A stretch of DNA of 10,607 bases from CAYZJV01 sp964616275 (GCA_964616275.1 CAZTUL010000070.1:1-10607); one strand, 5' to 3'; counted from the first letter of the stretch, positions 1 to 8,403 are shown. Program-made: numbers and translations. The notes: generated by a model not told the origin, from the sequence alone.

Positions 1-90
1 AATGGGTGGCTCAATTTTTCCGGACTGCTGGTTCAGTCAGGCCGTAATCTCCACCGGCATCCGGACATAAGTGCACAGTTTAAATATCGA
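1..90. repeat. IS21-family-like terminal repeats (relic)
   Basis: Two imperfect 16-bp units of the pattern TGGYTCA...CCG lie at 7-22 and 29-44, giving a 22-bp period. A weaker CCGG-containing stretch follows at about 50-67. Repeats built on GGTGGCTCA followed by CCGG are typical of the transposase-binding ends of IS21-family elements. They sit just before the istA-like fragment that starts at 161. The orientation is ambiguous: units reading this way are also common at the right end after istB, so the block could be the right end of an element lying to the left. The outer boundary is not visible because the window starts here. Confidence 0.45.
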
Positions 91-160
91 TTGTAACAAG
101 GTCCCTGTAGAGTGTAAGGTGTTACGCAATCTTATATGAGTACTTCACAAGGAAGTCAGA

Positions 161-296
161 ATGACCAACTACATGAGAATCCTGAAGATGAAGTTGAAAG
201 GATTCAGTGCCACCGCAATTGCATCAAGCTTGGGGTGAAAAACGGACAGTGCTTTCCTGTATCGATAGGGCATCAAATAATACTATCAAACAGTAA
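161..296 (+). pseudogene. istA: IstA-type IS21 transposase, 5' fragment with frameshift
   Basis: Starting at ATG 161, with an AAGGA ribosome binding site at 149-153, the reading gives MTNYMRILKMKLKGFSATAI and then ASSLG before a TGA at 236-238. This closely matches the N-terminal helix-turn-helix opening of IS21 IstA proteins (MTNY..IL......G.S...IA.S). In the +1 frame from about 237 the reading resumes as EKRTVLSCIDRASN, which looks like the continuation of the same HTH (KRTV...I.RA) and ends at TAA 294-296. So one frameshift near 230-240 breaks the gene, and everything after about 45 codons is missing. Functional IstA is about 400-500 aa and is followed by istB; neither is present here. The fragment ends 11 bases before the hsdR stop codon, so it marks an old insertion or deletion junction next to the hsd operon. 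The identification rests on motif recall, not an alignment. Confidence 0.6.
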
Positions 297-307
297 ATAT
301 CATACAA

Positions 308-3300
308 TTACACAAGCCCGAAATACTTCTCAAAGAACTGCATCAACTTCTCGATGACCCCCTGCTTTTTTGCCGCTCGATTGCCCCCACCGAATCTCGA
401 CACCGATGGCATGATCCTGTCGATGTCCGTACCAGTGGTTTTCAGAGAACCATCTCGGAATGAGTTGTTGATGAATTTCCGTGTCTCTTCCTGCTTGAGT
501 TTTTCCTCTTCGATAAGCGTTGCTAGATCGGTTTCCTTCTGCTCGACGACAAACTTACGCCAATCCTCATCCACCACTGTCGATGCATTTATTGTGTGGA
601 TGAAGTTCTCAATCAATTCCTTCTTGCTTCGCAATTGGATGCTGGAGTTGATCGCCTTGTCTATTGAAACCAAGATACTCTTATCTTCATAGTTCGATTC
701 ATGAAACTTAGCCACAAGCATTAGGATGTAGTCGATGTTGATCTCTACCTGTCTGATCAGCTCAATCTCGAAGACAATATCTTCGTTGATCTTTTCCTTG
801 TCGGCCTTCCTGTCCCTTGTCAATTCCTGATACAGGTCGATATATACACCTTGGTAATCCTGGAATTCCCGACTCGTCAGAATCTCGTTTCCTGTGAAGT
901 TGTCAAAAGCCGTTAGGATGTTCTTGAGCCGAAGGATAGCTCCGAACAACCTGATGAAGTCCTTCTGGTTCTGCTCTCCGATGATTGATTGCCCAAGAGG
1001 GAATTGCTGGCCAAGCTCTTGTATGAGTTCTGTGTATCCAGGCTGATGCTTTCCATTTTCGTCATACCCATGGTAGTAGGCTTCATAGTTCTTCAGCAGG
1101 ACGATACTACCGGCATCCTTATCTCCGAAAAGAGCGATGGCCTCATCTGTCTCTTTCTGCAGATTCCGGAAACAAACGATATTACCGAACGTTTTGACAG
1201 AATTTAGGATTCGGTTGGTACGGGAGAACGCTTGGATCAAGCCATGCTGCCTGAGATTCTTGTCCACCCATAACGTATTGAGGGTGGTGGCATCGAATCC
1301 AGTCAGGAACATATTCACGACCACTAGGAGATCCACCTCGCGCTTTTTCATGCGCAGGGATAGGTCTTTATAATAATTCTGGAACTTTTCGGAAGAGGGA
1401 TCATAGTTCACATTGAAGTCGGCATTATAATCTGCAATCGCTGATTCCAGAAAATCTCGAGAGTTTTTATCTAAACCACTGGTGTCAAAATCCTCGTCAG
1501 GGAATACATCCTCTTGTTCCGCTTCATTGGCACAATAACTGAAGATGGTAGCTATGTTGAGTTTGCGCCCTCGCTCGAACAGCTGTTTCTTTAGTTCCGT
1601 GTAATATTTCTTTGCCATTGGAATCGAGCCGACAGCCAAGATTGAATTGAACCCCGAGACACGTTGTCCTTCCAGAGAGTAGAAACTGTTGCGTTTTGTC
1701 TTCTGATCAAAATGATCTAGGATATAGCCGACAATCCCGCGGATACGCACTGGGTCCATCATGGCCGCTTCCGTATCGATCGCCGATACATCCTTATCCC
1801 TCACTTCATCCTTCATCTTCACCGTGTTGATGTAGTCGATGCGGAACGGTAGAACGTTCTGGTCGTTGATCGCGTCCACGATGGTATAGGTGTGCAGCTT
1901 CTCACCGAAAGCCTGAGGGGTGGTCCTCATAAGCGGATTGCCGCCATTTCCAGCGTTCGCCGCGAATATTGGAGTACCGGTAAATCCGAACAGGTGGTAT
2001 TTCTTGAAGGATTTCACAATTTTGCGGTGCATGTCGCCAAATTGGGATCGATGGCATTCGTCGAATATGATGACGACGTGCTTCTTATAAACCTCATGCC
2101 CCTTATTCTTGGATACAAACACATCCAGTTTCTGGATGGTGGTGATGATGATGCGAGAAGTCGTATCCTCGAGTTGTTTCTGCAGTATCCGAGTCGAGGC
2201 GTTGCTGTTCGCAGCTCCTTTTTGGAACCGATCGTATTCCCTCATGGTCTGGTAGTCGAGGTCCTTTCGGTCTACCACGAACAAGACCTTATCAATGTAA
2301 GGCAGTGTTGATGCGATTTGGGCTGCCTTGAAGGAGGTCAGCGTTTTACCGCTGCCAGTGGTATGCCAAATATAACCGCCGGCTTCGAGGGTGCCGGTTT
2401 TCTTGTAATTGTGCGAAATCTCGATCCGAGAGAGGATTCGTTCAGTCGCAGCAATCTGATAAGGCCGCATGACCAAGAGTGAATACTCTGAGGTGAACAC
2501 ACAGTACTTGGTGAGCACATTCAAGAGCGTGTGCTTGGCCAAGAATGTCTTTGTAAAGTCAACTAGATCGGGTATGACCTGATTCTTTCCATCTGCCCAA
2601 TAGGAGGAGAATTCAAAACTGTTGCTGGTTTTCTTGCTTTTCCTTCGCTCCCCTTCTCCTGTTTCCTTGATATGGCTGACACGGGTGGTGTTGGAATAGT
2701 ACTTGGTATGGGTCCCATTGGAAATGATGAAAATCTGCACATATTCATACAGTCCGGTGGCAGCCCAGAAGCTATCCCGTTGATACCGATTGATCTGGTT
2801 GAACGCTTCCCGGATCGCGACACCACGACGCTTCAATTCTGCATGGACCAAAGGTAGACCATTCACAAGGATCGTTACATCATACCTAGTTTCATGAGCA
2901 CCTGCTGATTCTTCATATTGGTTGATGACCTGCAGGCGATTGTTATGGATATTCTTTTTATCAATAAGATAGATGTTCTTAGTGCTACCGTCGTCCTTTT
3001 TCAGTACTTGCACATGATCGGTCTGAATCCGTCGAGTTTTCTCGATGATGCCATCATTCGCTCCGGATACACATTTCTGGAAGAACCAGTTCCACTCAGT
3101 ATCAGAGAAGGAATAGTTGTTAAGCACTTCAAGCTGCTTTCTCAGGTTGGCTAGCAAAGAAGCCTCATCGTGGATCTTCAAATATTCATAGCCTTGGGTT
3201 TGAAGAAGCCTGATGAACTCCTGTTCCAATTGGAATTCACTTTGATATGAACCCGAGGGCGAATATTCTGGTATGTACTCAGCGACAACCGTATTCTCAT

Positions 3301-3331
3301 TGGTTGATGCCACCATGTTGTAAAGGCTCAT
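308..3331 (-). CDS. hsdR: Type I restriction endonuclease subunit R (HsdR), EcoR124I-like
   Basis: This 1007-aa protein is the motor and nuclease subunit of a type I restriction enzyme. It joins the HsdM2HsdS1 methylase, translocates DNA using ATP and cuts far from the recognition site. Visible domains, in order, are: the N-terminal nuclease (D151 in YDVTIL, then E165-L-K167, a PD-(D/E)xK site at the spacing I recall for EcoR124I HsdR); a Q-tip-like PYQ at 290-292; Walker A TGSGKT at 325-330; the DEAD-type box DECH at 424-427; TGTP at 451-454; helicase motif VI QAFSRTNR at 700-707; and a C-terminal helical region with a charged segment around 925-955 that should dock on the methylase. Length is normal for the family (about 1000-1040 aa) and the frame is intact. 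The ATG overlaps the hsdS stop by one base (TAATG), with AAGGAGG 8 nt upstream, so it is translationally coupled to hsdS. No clear terminator hairpin follows the stop at 308. Confidence 0.96.
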   Translation of the reverse strand: MSLYNMVASTNENTVVAEYIPEYSPSGSYQSEFQLEQEFIRLLQTQGYEYLKIHDEASLLANLRKQLEVLNNYSFSDTEWNWFFQKCVSGANDGIIEKTRRIQTDHVQVLKKDDGSTKNIYLIDKKNIHNNRLQVINQYEESAGAHETRYDVTILVNGLPLVHAELKRRGVAIREAFNQINRYQRDSFWAATGLYEYVQIFIISNGTHTKYYSNTTRVSHIKETGEGERRKSKKTSNSFEFSSYWADGKNQVIPDLVDFTKTFLAKHTLLNVLTKYCVFTSEYSLLVMRPYQIAATERILSRIEISHNYKKTGTLEAGGYIWHTTGSGKTLTSFKAAQIASTLPYIDKVLFVVDRKDLDYQTMREYDRFQKGAANSNASTRILQKQLEDTTSRIIITTIQKLDVFVSKNKGHEVYKKHVVIIFDECHRSQFGDMHRKIVKSFKKYHLFGFTGTPIFAANAGNGGNPLMRTTPQAFGEKLHTYTIVDAINDQNVLPFRIDYINTVKMKDEVRDKDVSAIDTEAAMMDPVRIRGIVGYILDHFDQKTKRNSFYSLEGQRVSGFNSILAVGSIPMAKKYYTELKKQLFERGRKLNIATIFSYCANEAEQEDVFPDEDFDTSGLDKNSRDFLESAIADYNADFNVNYDPSSEKFQNYYKDLSLRMKKREVDLLVVVNMFLTGFDATTLNTLWVDKNLRQHGLIQAFSRTNRILNSVKTFGNIVCFRNLQKETDEAIALFGDKDAGSIVLLKNYEAYYHGYDENGKHQPGYTELIQELGQQFPLGQSIIGEQNQKDFIRLFGAILRLKNILTAFDNFTGNEILTSREFQDYQGVYIDLYQELTRDRKADKEKINEDIVFEIELIRQVEINIDYILMLVAKFHESNYEDKSILVSIDKAINSSIQLRSKKELIENFIHTINASTVVDEDWRKFVVEQKETDLATLIEEEKLKQEETRKFINNSFRDGSLKTTGTDIDRIMPSVSRFGGGNRAAKKQGVIEKLMQFFEKYFGLV

Positions 3332-4506
3332 TACTTCGCCTCCTTGAAGGTCAACAACTTATCGCGGTAATACTCATATTGTTTTCGTCTTGCTTCTATT
3401 TCTGCTGGTAGACCAATACTAATATCGTTAGCTAAAGCATCAAATTTATCGAGGGTTATAACTATGCTATTCTGTTCGGAGAGAGGTGGGATGGGCATCT
3501 TAACACGTTTTAGAGCATTGGCATTAAACTGAGGCTGCCCAGCTTTACTTACTAATTTATTCGCTTGATCCCAAAATAGATTGGATTGCGAAAAATGCCA
3601 ATAGAATATGGGGTTAACTACATCTTTTGGAAATCGTATTCTAATTAAAAATGAAGCAAAAATAGCTTTTGACTTCTCTTGAAAAATCATCGTCTTTCCG
3701 TAAGATGCTCCAGTTCTTGCCATTAATAAATCCCCATATTCGAGTAAATATTCTCCGTTACTAGAATTCAGATCTACATACATAGGACTATCATAATCTA
3801 ATTTACCATTGTCTTTTATATCTGTTATTCTAACAAATCTTGTATTCCCTTCAGCTTTTGCTTTTGCTGTAAACCCATATTTAAACTCAGCAATTTCCTC
3901 TAGATAAATCCAACCAACTTCATTTCCAAACGTTAAAAGGTCATCACGATAATACTCATATTGCTTCTTTCTCGCCGTAAGCTCCGCCGTAAGCTCCGCC
4001 GTAAGCTCCGTGAAATTGTCCAATATCCGGACGATTTCTTGTTGAACTGGTAAAGGGGGGATGGGGACAAGAAAATTATCTGTGTCAGGAGTAGAAATCT
4101 GTGGAAGCTTTCCTGTTTTTGTCTTTAATTGAAACTCTCTTGTGTGATTTGATAAGTAGTAGAATAAAAACTTTATATCAACATCCTTCCTTGAAGTAGA
4201 ATATGACCACATCTCGTTCTTATGGCTAAAAGGCTCTGTAAAGTATTCAAAACCAATATTACCTCTAGATTTTACAATTATACTTGGTTTAGTGATAATG
4301 GCTTTGTCAGGAATATCTTCATTATCCACATTCGCAATAGTATTTCCTGCGGCAAAAATCCGGATCTTACCGTTTGGCTTGTCCATCCGTTTCATCTCAC
4401 CCGCTGTTATTGGAATCCCCTTTTGACGAGTACAGATTCTACCAAGCTTATCGAAGGGTACTCCATGTGGGCAAAATTCCTTAATTAATTTCTCGAGTCT
4501 TTTCAT
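3331..4506 (-). CDS. hsdS: Type I restriction-modification specificity subunit S (HsdS)
   Basis: This 391-aa DNA-recognition subunit has the classical two-fold layout. TRD1 is about residues 12-150 and a central conserved region about 151-193 (IPPLPVQQEIVRIL...TARKKQYEYYRDDLLTF). TRD2 is about 198-338 and a C-terminal conserved region about 339-388 (IPPLSEQNSIV...ARRKQYEYYRDKLLTF). Each TRD reads one half of a bipartite target and the conserved helices set the gap between the halves. The central helix carries ELTA three times (residues 167-178), encoded by three perfect 12-bp repeats, as in the TAEL spacer of EcoR124I-family HsdS. The ATG directly abuts the TAG of the upstream AlbA_2 gene, and AAAGGA 8 nt before it is the ribosome binding site. 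The target domains look more AT-rich than hsdM and hsdR, as is usual for exchangeable TRDs. The recognition sequence cannot be predicted from the protein alone. Confidence 0.95.
   Translation of the reverse strand: MKRLEKLIKEFCPHGVPFDKLGRICTRQKGIPITAGEMKRMDKPNGKIRIFAAGNTIANVDNEDIPDKAIITKPSIIVKSRGNIGFEYFTEPFSHKNEMWSYSTSRKDVDIKFLFYYLSNHTREFQLKTKTGKLPQISTPDTDNFLVPIPPLPVQQEIVRILDNFTELTAELTAELTARKKQYEYYRDDLLTFGNEVGWIYLEEIAEFKYGFTAKAKAEGNTRFVRITDIKDNGKLDYDSPMYVDLNSSNGEYLLEYGDLLMARTGASYGKTMIFQEKSKAIFASFLIRIRFPKDVVNPIFYWHFSQSNLFWDQANKLVSKAGQPQFNANALKRVKMPIPPLSEQNSIVITLDKFDALANDISIGLPAEIEARRKQYEYYRDKLLTFKEAK
3368..3381. repeat. 14-bp direct repeat, copy 2 of 2, in hsdS
   Basis: This is the partner of the copy at 3950-3963, near the 3' end of hsdS. 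Recombination between the two would remove the second target-recognition domain without shifting the frame, leaving a half-length subunit of about 197 residues. Confidence 0.85.
3950..3963. repeat. 14-bp direct repeat, copy 1 of 2, in hsdS
   Basis: TAATACTCATATTG at 3950-3963 is repeated exactly at 3368-3381. Both copies encode QYEYY in the two conserved regions of HsdS (residues 182-186 and 376-380). The copies are 582 bp apart, exactly 194 codons, and in the same frame. Confidence 0.85.
3974..4009 (-). repeat. Three tandem 12-bp repeats in the HsdS central spacer
   Basis: Three perfect copies of GCCGTAAGCTCC (plus-strand reading) lie at 3974-3985, 3986-3997 and 3998-4009. On the coding strand each gives four codons (Glu-Leu-Thr-Ala), so gain or loss of a copy stays in frame. 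In EcoR124I versus EcoR124II, a change in the number of such four-residue repeats alters the length of the unspecified gap in the recognition site by one base. The same effect is expected here by analogy. Confidence 0.9.
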
Positions 4507-5163
4507 CTAGTATATCCTTTCCCCTAAAGTCCCATCACGATTCAACCAATCAAGATATTTCTTCCATACACGTATATGTTCTGTGGCTGAGGCAACCTGA
4601 GTCTCTGTTCCAATCGAAGTTGTGTCTGCTATCCGAATGTAGAGAACTCCTTGCTTCACGGCAATTCGCTCATTGTTTCGTTCCTTGGGAATATCTTTCT
4701 TACTAATAAATACTCCTGGCACATGCTTGATTATAATTACGTACAACCATAGATTCTTTCGAATACTGATTGGATAAAATTCACACTTGGGCTGACTGAT
4801 CAACATAGAACAAGCCAGTGTTTGAGTTAATTTTGCGCTGAACTGTTTCATAGTTTCTATATCATTGGCACTTAATCCATTAACATCCCAAGTTCCAGGT
4901 AAATAGAGATAATTCGCATCCGTATTCAATCTTCTACGATCTTCTGTTGATAATTGAATTTTTGTATCCTCGCTGGGGTTTGACGGTTCACCCACTCCAA
5001 TAATTAGGTAACTGTCTTCTTCATGATTGCTATTTGAGAAAGCTAGAATATCCCTAATTATGTCCCCAGTGTCACATAAGGAGCTTTTAAAATCCCAATA
5101 TAAACCCTCTGTATAACCTTCAAGCAAAGGTCTTATCTTCTTATATACCTCTTGCTCTGTCAT
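4507..5163 (-). CDS. AlbA_2 (Schlafen-type) putative DNA/RNA-binding protein within the hsd operon
   Basis: This 218-aa protein resembles the AlbA_2 domain, a nucleic-acid-binding fold found in Schlafen proteins and many bacterial defence loci. Family hallmarks visible are a Glu/Trp-Asp-Phe-Lys-Ser stretch at 23-27 (WDFKS), the helix IIRDILAFSNS at 35-45, the strand YLIIGVGE at 52-59, and near the end a YIRIADTT stretch at 175-182 that resembles the usual Y.R.G..T..A element. There is no Walker motif, membrane segment or signal peptide, so it should be cytoplasmic. It begins 3 nt after hsdM, with AAGGGA inside the hsdM 3' end as ribosome binding site, and ends directly at the hsdS start codon. 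It must therefore be co-transcribed with the methylase. Accessory genes do occur inside type I R-M loci (the rlo/mlo genes of Campylobacter), but I cannot equate this one with any of them. A role in modulating restriction or sensing nucleic acid is inference only. Confidence is good for the fold and low for any function. Confidence 0.75.
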   Translation of the reverse strand: MTEQEVYKKIRPLLEGYTEGLYWDFKSSLCDTGDIIRDILAFSNSNHEEDSYLIIGVGEPSNPSEDTKIQLSTEDRRRLNTDANYLYLPGTWDVNGLSANDIETMKQFSAKLTQTLACSMLISQPKCEFYPISIRKNLWLYVIIIKHVPGVFISKKDIPKERNNERIAVKQGVLYIRIADTTSIGTETQVASATEHIRVWKKYLDWLNRDGTLGERIY

Positions 5164-5166
5164 AAA

Positions 5167-6732
<1,566 letters not shown>

Positions 6733-6827
6733 TTTCCATTCCTCACACTCAAGTAGTAGTCAATTACAGAAGATTCTGCGGTCCTTAGTGTTCATACAGT
6801 TCCAGAGTCGCATTTGGCTATGACATT

Positions 6828-6845
6828 ACGTTCATAGACGAACGT
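6828..6845. promoter_or_regulatory. Perfect 6-bp inverted repeat in the hsdM leader
   Basis: ACGTTC (6828-6833) and GAACGT (6840-6845) form an inverted repeat with a 6-base centre. It falls between the candidate hsdM promoter and the hsdM start. It could be a protein operator or a short RNA hairpin. A 6-bp arm pair can also arise by chance in a region this long. Confidence 0.3.
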
Positions 6846-6899
6846 CGCACCAATTTTGGTAACCCTTTCACAGGACATAATTGATTTGGACATGCTTGC

Positions 6900-6929
6900 A
6901 CTATAACACGTTGCTATTTCTTTTACCAA
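6900..6929 (-). promoter_or_regulatory. Candidate promoter of the hsdM operon
   Basis: On the minus strand, TTGGTA (6924-6929) is followed after 18 bp by TATAGT (6900-6905). A TG one base before the -10 makes it an extended -10 (TGTTATAGT). Transcription would start near 6893 and give a leader of about 160 nt ahead of hsdM. This is the best sigma-70-type match I could find by eye on this strand. Confidence 0.4.
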
Positions 6930-7072
6930 ACATTAAACTAGATAGTTAACAATTGTGGCCACTATCGACTTGCTATCCATGCCCACAAGAACGTACATAG
7001 GGCATACCATACTTTGCTATAAGAACTTCAAATTATCCATACATGAATAAGCAAAAAAATCATGATAAAATA

Positions 7073-7099
7073 TTAACATCGCAAACTTAATGGTATAAT
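7073..7099 (+). promoter_or_regulatory. Candidate promoter of the TIR gene
   Basis: A consensus TATAAT lies at 7094-7099. TTAACA at 7073-7078 is a fair -35 box, with a short 15-bp spacing; TATTAA at 7071-7076 gives 17 bp but is a poorer match. Transcription would begin near 7106, leaving a leader of under 30 nt, just enough for the AAGGA at 7119-7123. Confidence 0.5.
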
Positions 7100-7118
7100 T
7101 GGTACACATAAGTAACAC

Positions 7119-7141
7119 AAGGATGGATTATGAATGAGTAA
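7119..7141 (+). promoter_or_regulatory. Ribosome binding site with overlapping mini-ORFs at the TIR start
   Basis: AAGGA (7119-7123) serves three closely packed ATGs. The ATG at 7123 opens a four-codon ORF (M-D-Y-E, stop at 7135-7137). The ATG at 7130, at the best spacing of 6 nt, opens a three-codon ORF (M-N-E, stop at 7139-7141). The ATG at 7134, at 10 nt, starts the TIR protein. Both mini-ORFs end inside the first three TIR codons, so they could lower or couple TIR translation. Confidence 0.5.
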
Positions 7142-8348
7142 AGAACCAACTAAAGAAGTGAAGAAGAACTTGTCTACATCTCTTGTTTTTATTAGTCACC
7201 GATCCACTGAGAAGGAAATTGCCGACATAATCCTCGATTTTCTAGTAGGAACTGGAATACCGAGAGATCAAATATTTTGCTCTTCTCTTCCGGGTAATGA
7301 TGTAGGAGAAAAAATAAGTACTGAGATAAAAATGAATATCAGAAAGAGTGCTGTAAACATATCGATCCTTTCATCTGAATACTATCAAAGTGCATATTGT
7401 TTGAATGAGGCAGGAATCTTTTGGTTCCAAGATACAACGCCCTTAATTCCTATAGCCATGCCAGAAATTACACCTGAGAATATGTATGGTTTTTTAAACG
7501 ATGAATATAAGCTCCGCCATCTACATTGTGAGAATGATATCAGTTACTTATATGATACTGTACGGGAAGCTTTATCTATGGAAGCTTGTAAATCCAGTAT
7601 TGTTGTCTCTGAGACATTAAAACTGAAGAAGCGTTATGCTGATAATATTGATACAAGACTATTTCCATCGATGTCTGGTATTCGAGGAAATCCGATGGAA
7701 ATCTCCACCAGTGATGAAGGGGTAGTTCTGTATTACATACTTTCAAAAAAAATCAGAAAAATAAAAAAAACAGAAATTTCTGAATGGGTAACCACCCAAG
7801 AACTTTCTGGGGTTAATGTCGATAATGCTTTTGACTTGCTGTCAAGCTTGGGAGCGGGGAAATGTGAGAATGATACATTGGAACTCGATATCAATGTGTT
7901 CAGAAAGTATATTACTATGTGTGAGGAGATGATTCCAAAACTTGAGGAATATCTAAAACTACATAGAAAATTTAGCAGCGACATATTTAAAGCACTTTGG
8001 GAAAATGATGCCCTGAATGACCCTTTAAAACTTTTTGTTGCGTATATAATCGATGAGAACAATGTAACATTTGGTTCCCGATGGATGGCTGAGGCACAAA
8101 GCGAAGACATTAAGCGGTGGGAATCAAAGTGTGTATTGGATGATACCTTGTCTAAAAGTTATTCATCTTGTTTAAATTTCTTTATTGAGAATCACCTGGT
8201 TTATGAAAGTAGCTGGACCTCTTATGGAAATCCACGAGAATATACCCTCCACAAGTCAATAAAAGAACATCTGTTCAGTTCGAGCTGTTCATATTCCGTT
8301 GAGCTAGAAAAAATTAAGGCTGATCATTATTATGATATCCCATTCTAA
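7134..8348 (+). CDS. TIR-domain protein, putative NAD-consuming defence effector
   Basis: Residues about 15-150 of this 404-aa protein form a TIR domain of the bacterial type. The opening strand is LVFISHRS (17-24), FCSSLPGND (48-56) occupies the BB-loop region, and ISILSSEYYQSAYCLNEAG (76-94) carries the conserved C-L-N-E with E92 in the position of the catalytic glutamate of NAD-cleaving TIRs. The remaining 250 residues match no domain I know. Residues about 195-260 and 340-382 (CLNFFIENHLVYESS..., then YTLHKSIKEHLF) look like winged-helix folds. No Walker motif, SAVED, STING or membrane segment is visible. The ATG at 7134 has AAGGA 10 nt upstream, and two mini-ORFs overlap the start. The gene is visibly AT-rich, with two A8 tracts, suggesting acquisition separate from hsd. 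Standalone TIR proteins in defence islands often kill or arrest infected cells by depleting NAD. That role is inferred from the domain and the location beside a restriction system. Confidence 0.85.
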   Translation: MSKEPTKEVKKNLSTSLVFISHRSTEKEIADIILDFLVGTGIPRDQIFCSSLPGNDVGEKISTEIKMNIRKSAVNISILSSEYYQSAYCLNEAGIFWFQDTTPLIPIAMPEITPENMYGFLNDEYKLRHLHCENDISYLYDTVREALSMEACKSSIVVSETLKLKKRYADNIDTRLFPSMSGIRGNPMEISTSDEGVVLYYILSKKIRKIKKTEISEWVTTQELSGVNVDNAFDLLSSLGAGKCENDTLELDINVFRKYITMCEEMIPKLEEYLKLHRKFSSDIFKALWENDALNDPLKLFVAYIIDENNVTFGSRWMAEAQSEDIKRWESKCVLDDTLSKSYSSCLNFFIENHLVYESSWTSYGNPREYTLHKSIKEHLFSSSCSYSVELEKIKADHYYDIPF

Positions 8349-8366
8349 TCATTCATGTTCATATTA

Positions 8367-8399
8367 TCCGAAATTGATACCACGTTTCGGAAAGAATTT
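8367..8399 (+). terminator. Possible terminator after the TIR gene
   Basis: TCCGAAA (8367-8373) and TTTCGGA (8385-8391) form a perfect 7-bp stem with an 11-base loop, 18 bp after the TIR stop. AAGAATTTTATT follows instead of a clean T run, so as an intrinsic terminator it is weak. It lies before the IS insertion and belongs to the original sequence. Confidence 0.4.
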
Positions 8400-8403
8400 T
8401 ATT

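Larger units (their letters stand above)
6733..7133. other. Divergent intergenic region between hsdM and the TIR gene
   Basis: This 401-bp stretch lies between two genes that point away from each other and should carry both promoters. I see no credible ORF, tRNA or strong terminator. It holds the candidate hsdM promoter (6900-6929), the candidate TIR promoter (7073-7099), the ACGTTC/GAACGT inverted repeat (6828-6845), and a second pair GATAGT (6941-6946) / ACTATC (6961-6966) with a 14-base centre. The half towards the TIR gene is the more AT-rich one. Confidence 0.7.

Noticed and set aside
136..357. A 73-aa open frame on the plus strand
   Set aside because: It runs in a different frame through the istA relic and into the 3' end of hsdR, has no family resemblance, and its start lacks a ribosome binding site.
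1892..2311. A 139-aa open frame antisense to hsdR
   Set aside because: It lies wholly within the helicase core of hsdR on the opposite strand and its composition looks like a shadow frame.
3974..4009. CRISPR-like repeat
   Set aside because: The units are directly adjacent 12-mers without spacers and lie in frame inside hsdS.
4507..5163. Identification of the AlbA_2 gene as RloC/PrrC-type anticodon nuclease
   Set aside because: The protein is only 218 aa and lacks Walker motifs and the ATPase domain those nucleases carry.
7733..8110. A 125-aa open frame antisense to the TIR gene
   Set aside because: It is rich in Ser and Phe as expected from the complement of Lys- and Glu-rich coding, and has no recognisable motif.
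7134..8348. CBASS or Thoeris effector identity for the TIR protein
   Set aside because: No SAVED, STING or cyclase-linked module is visible and no cyclase or ThsA-like gene lies in the window, so only a generic TIR effector can be supported.
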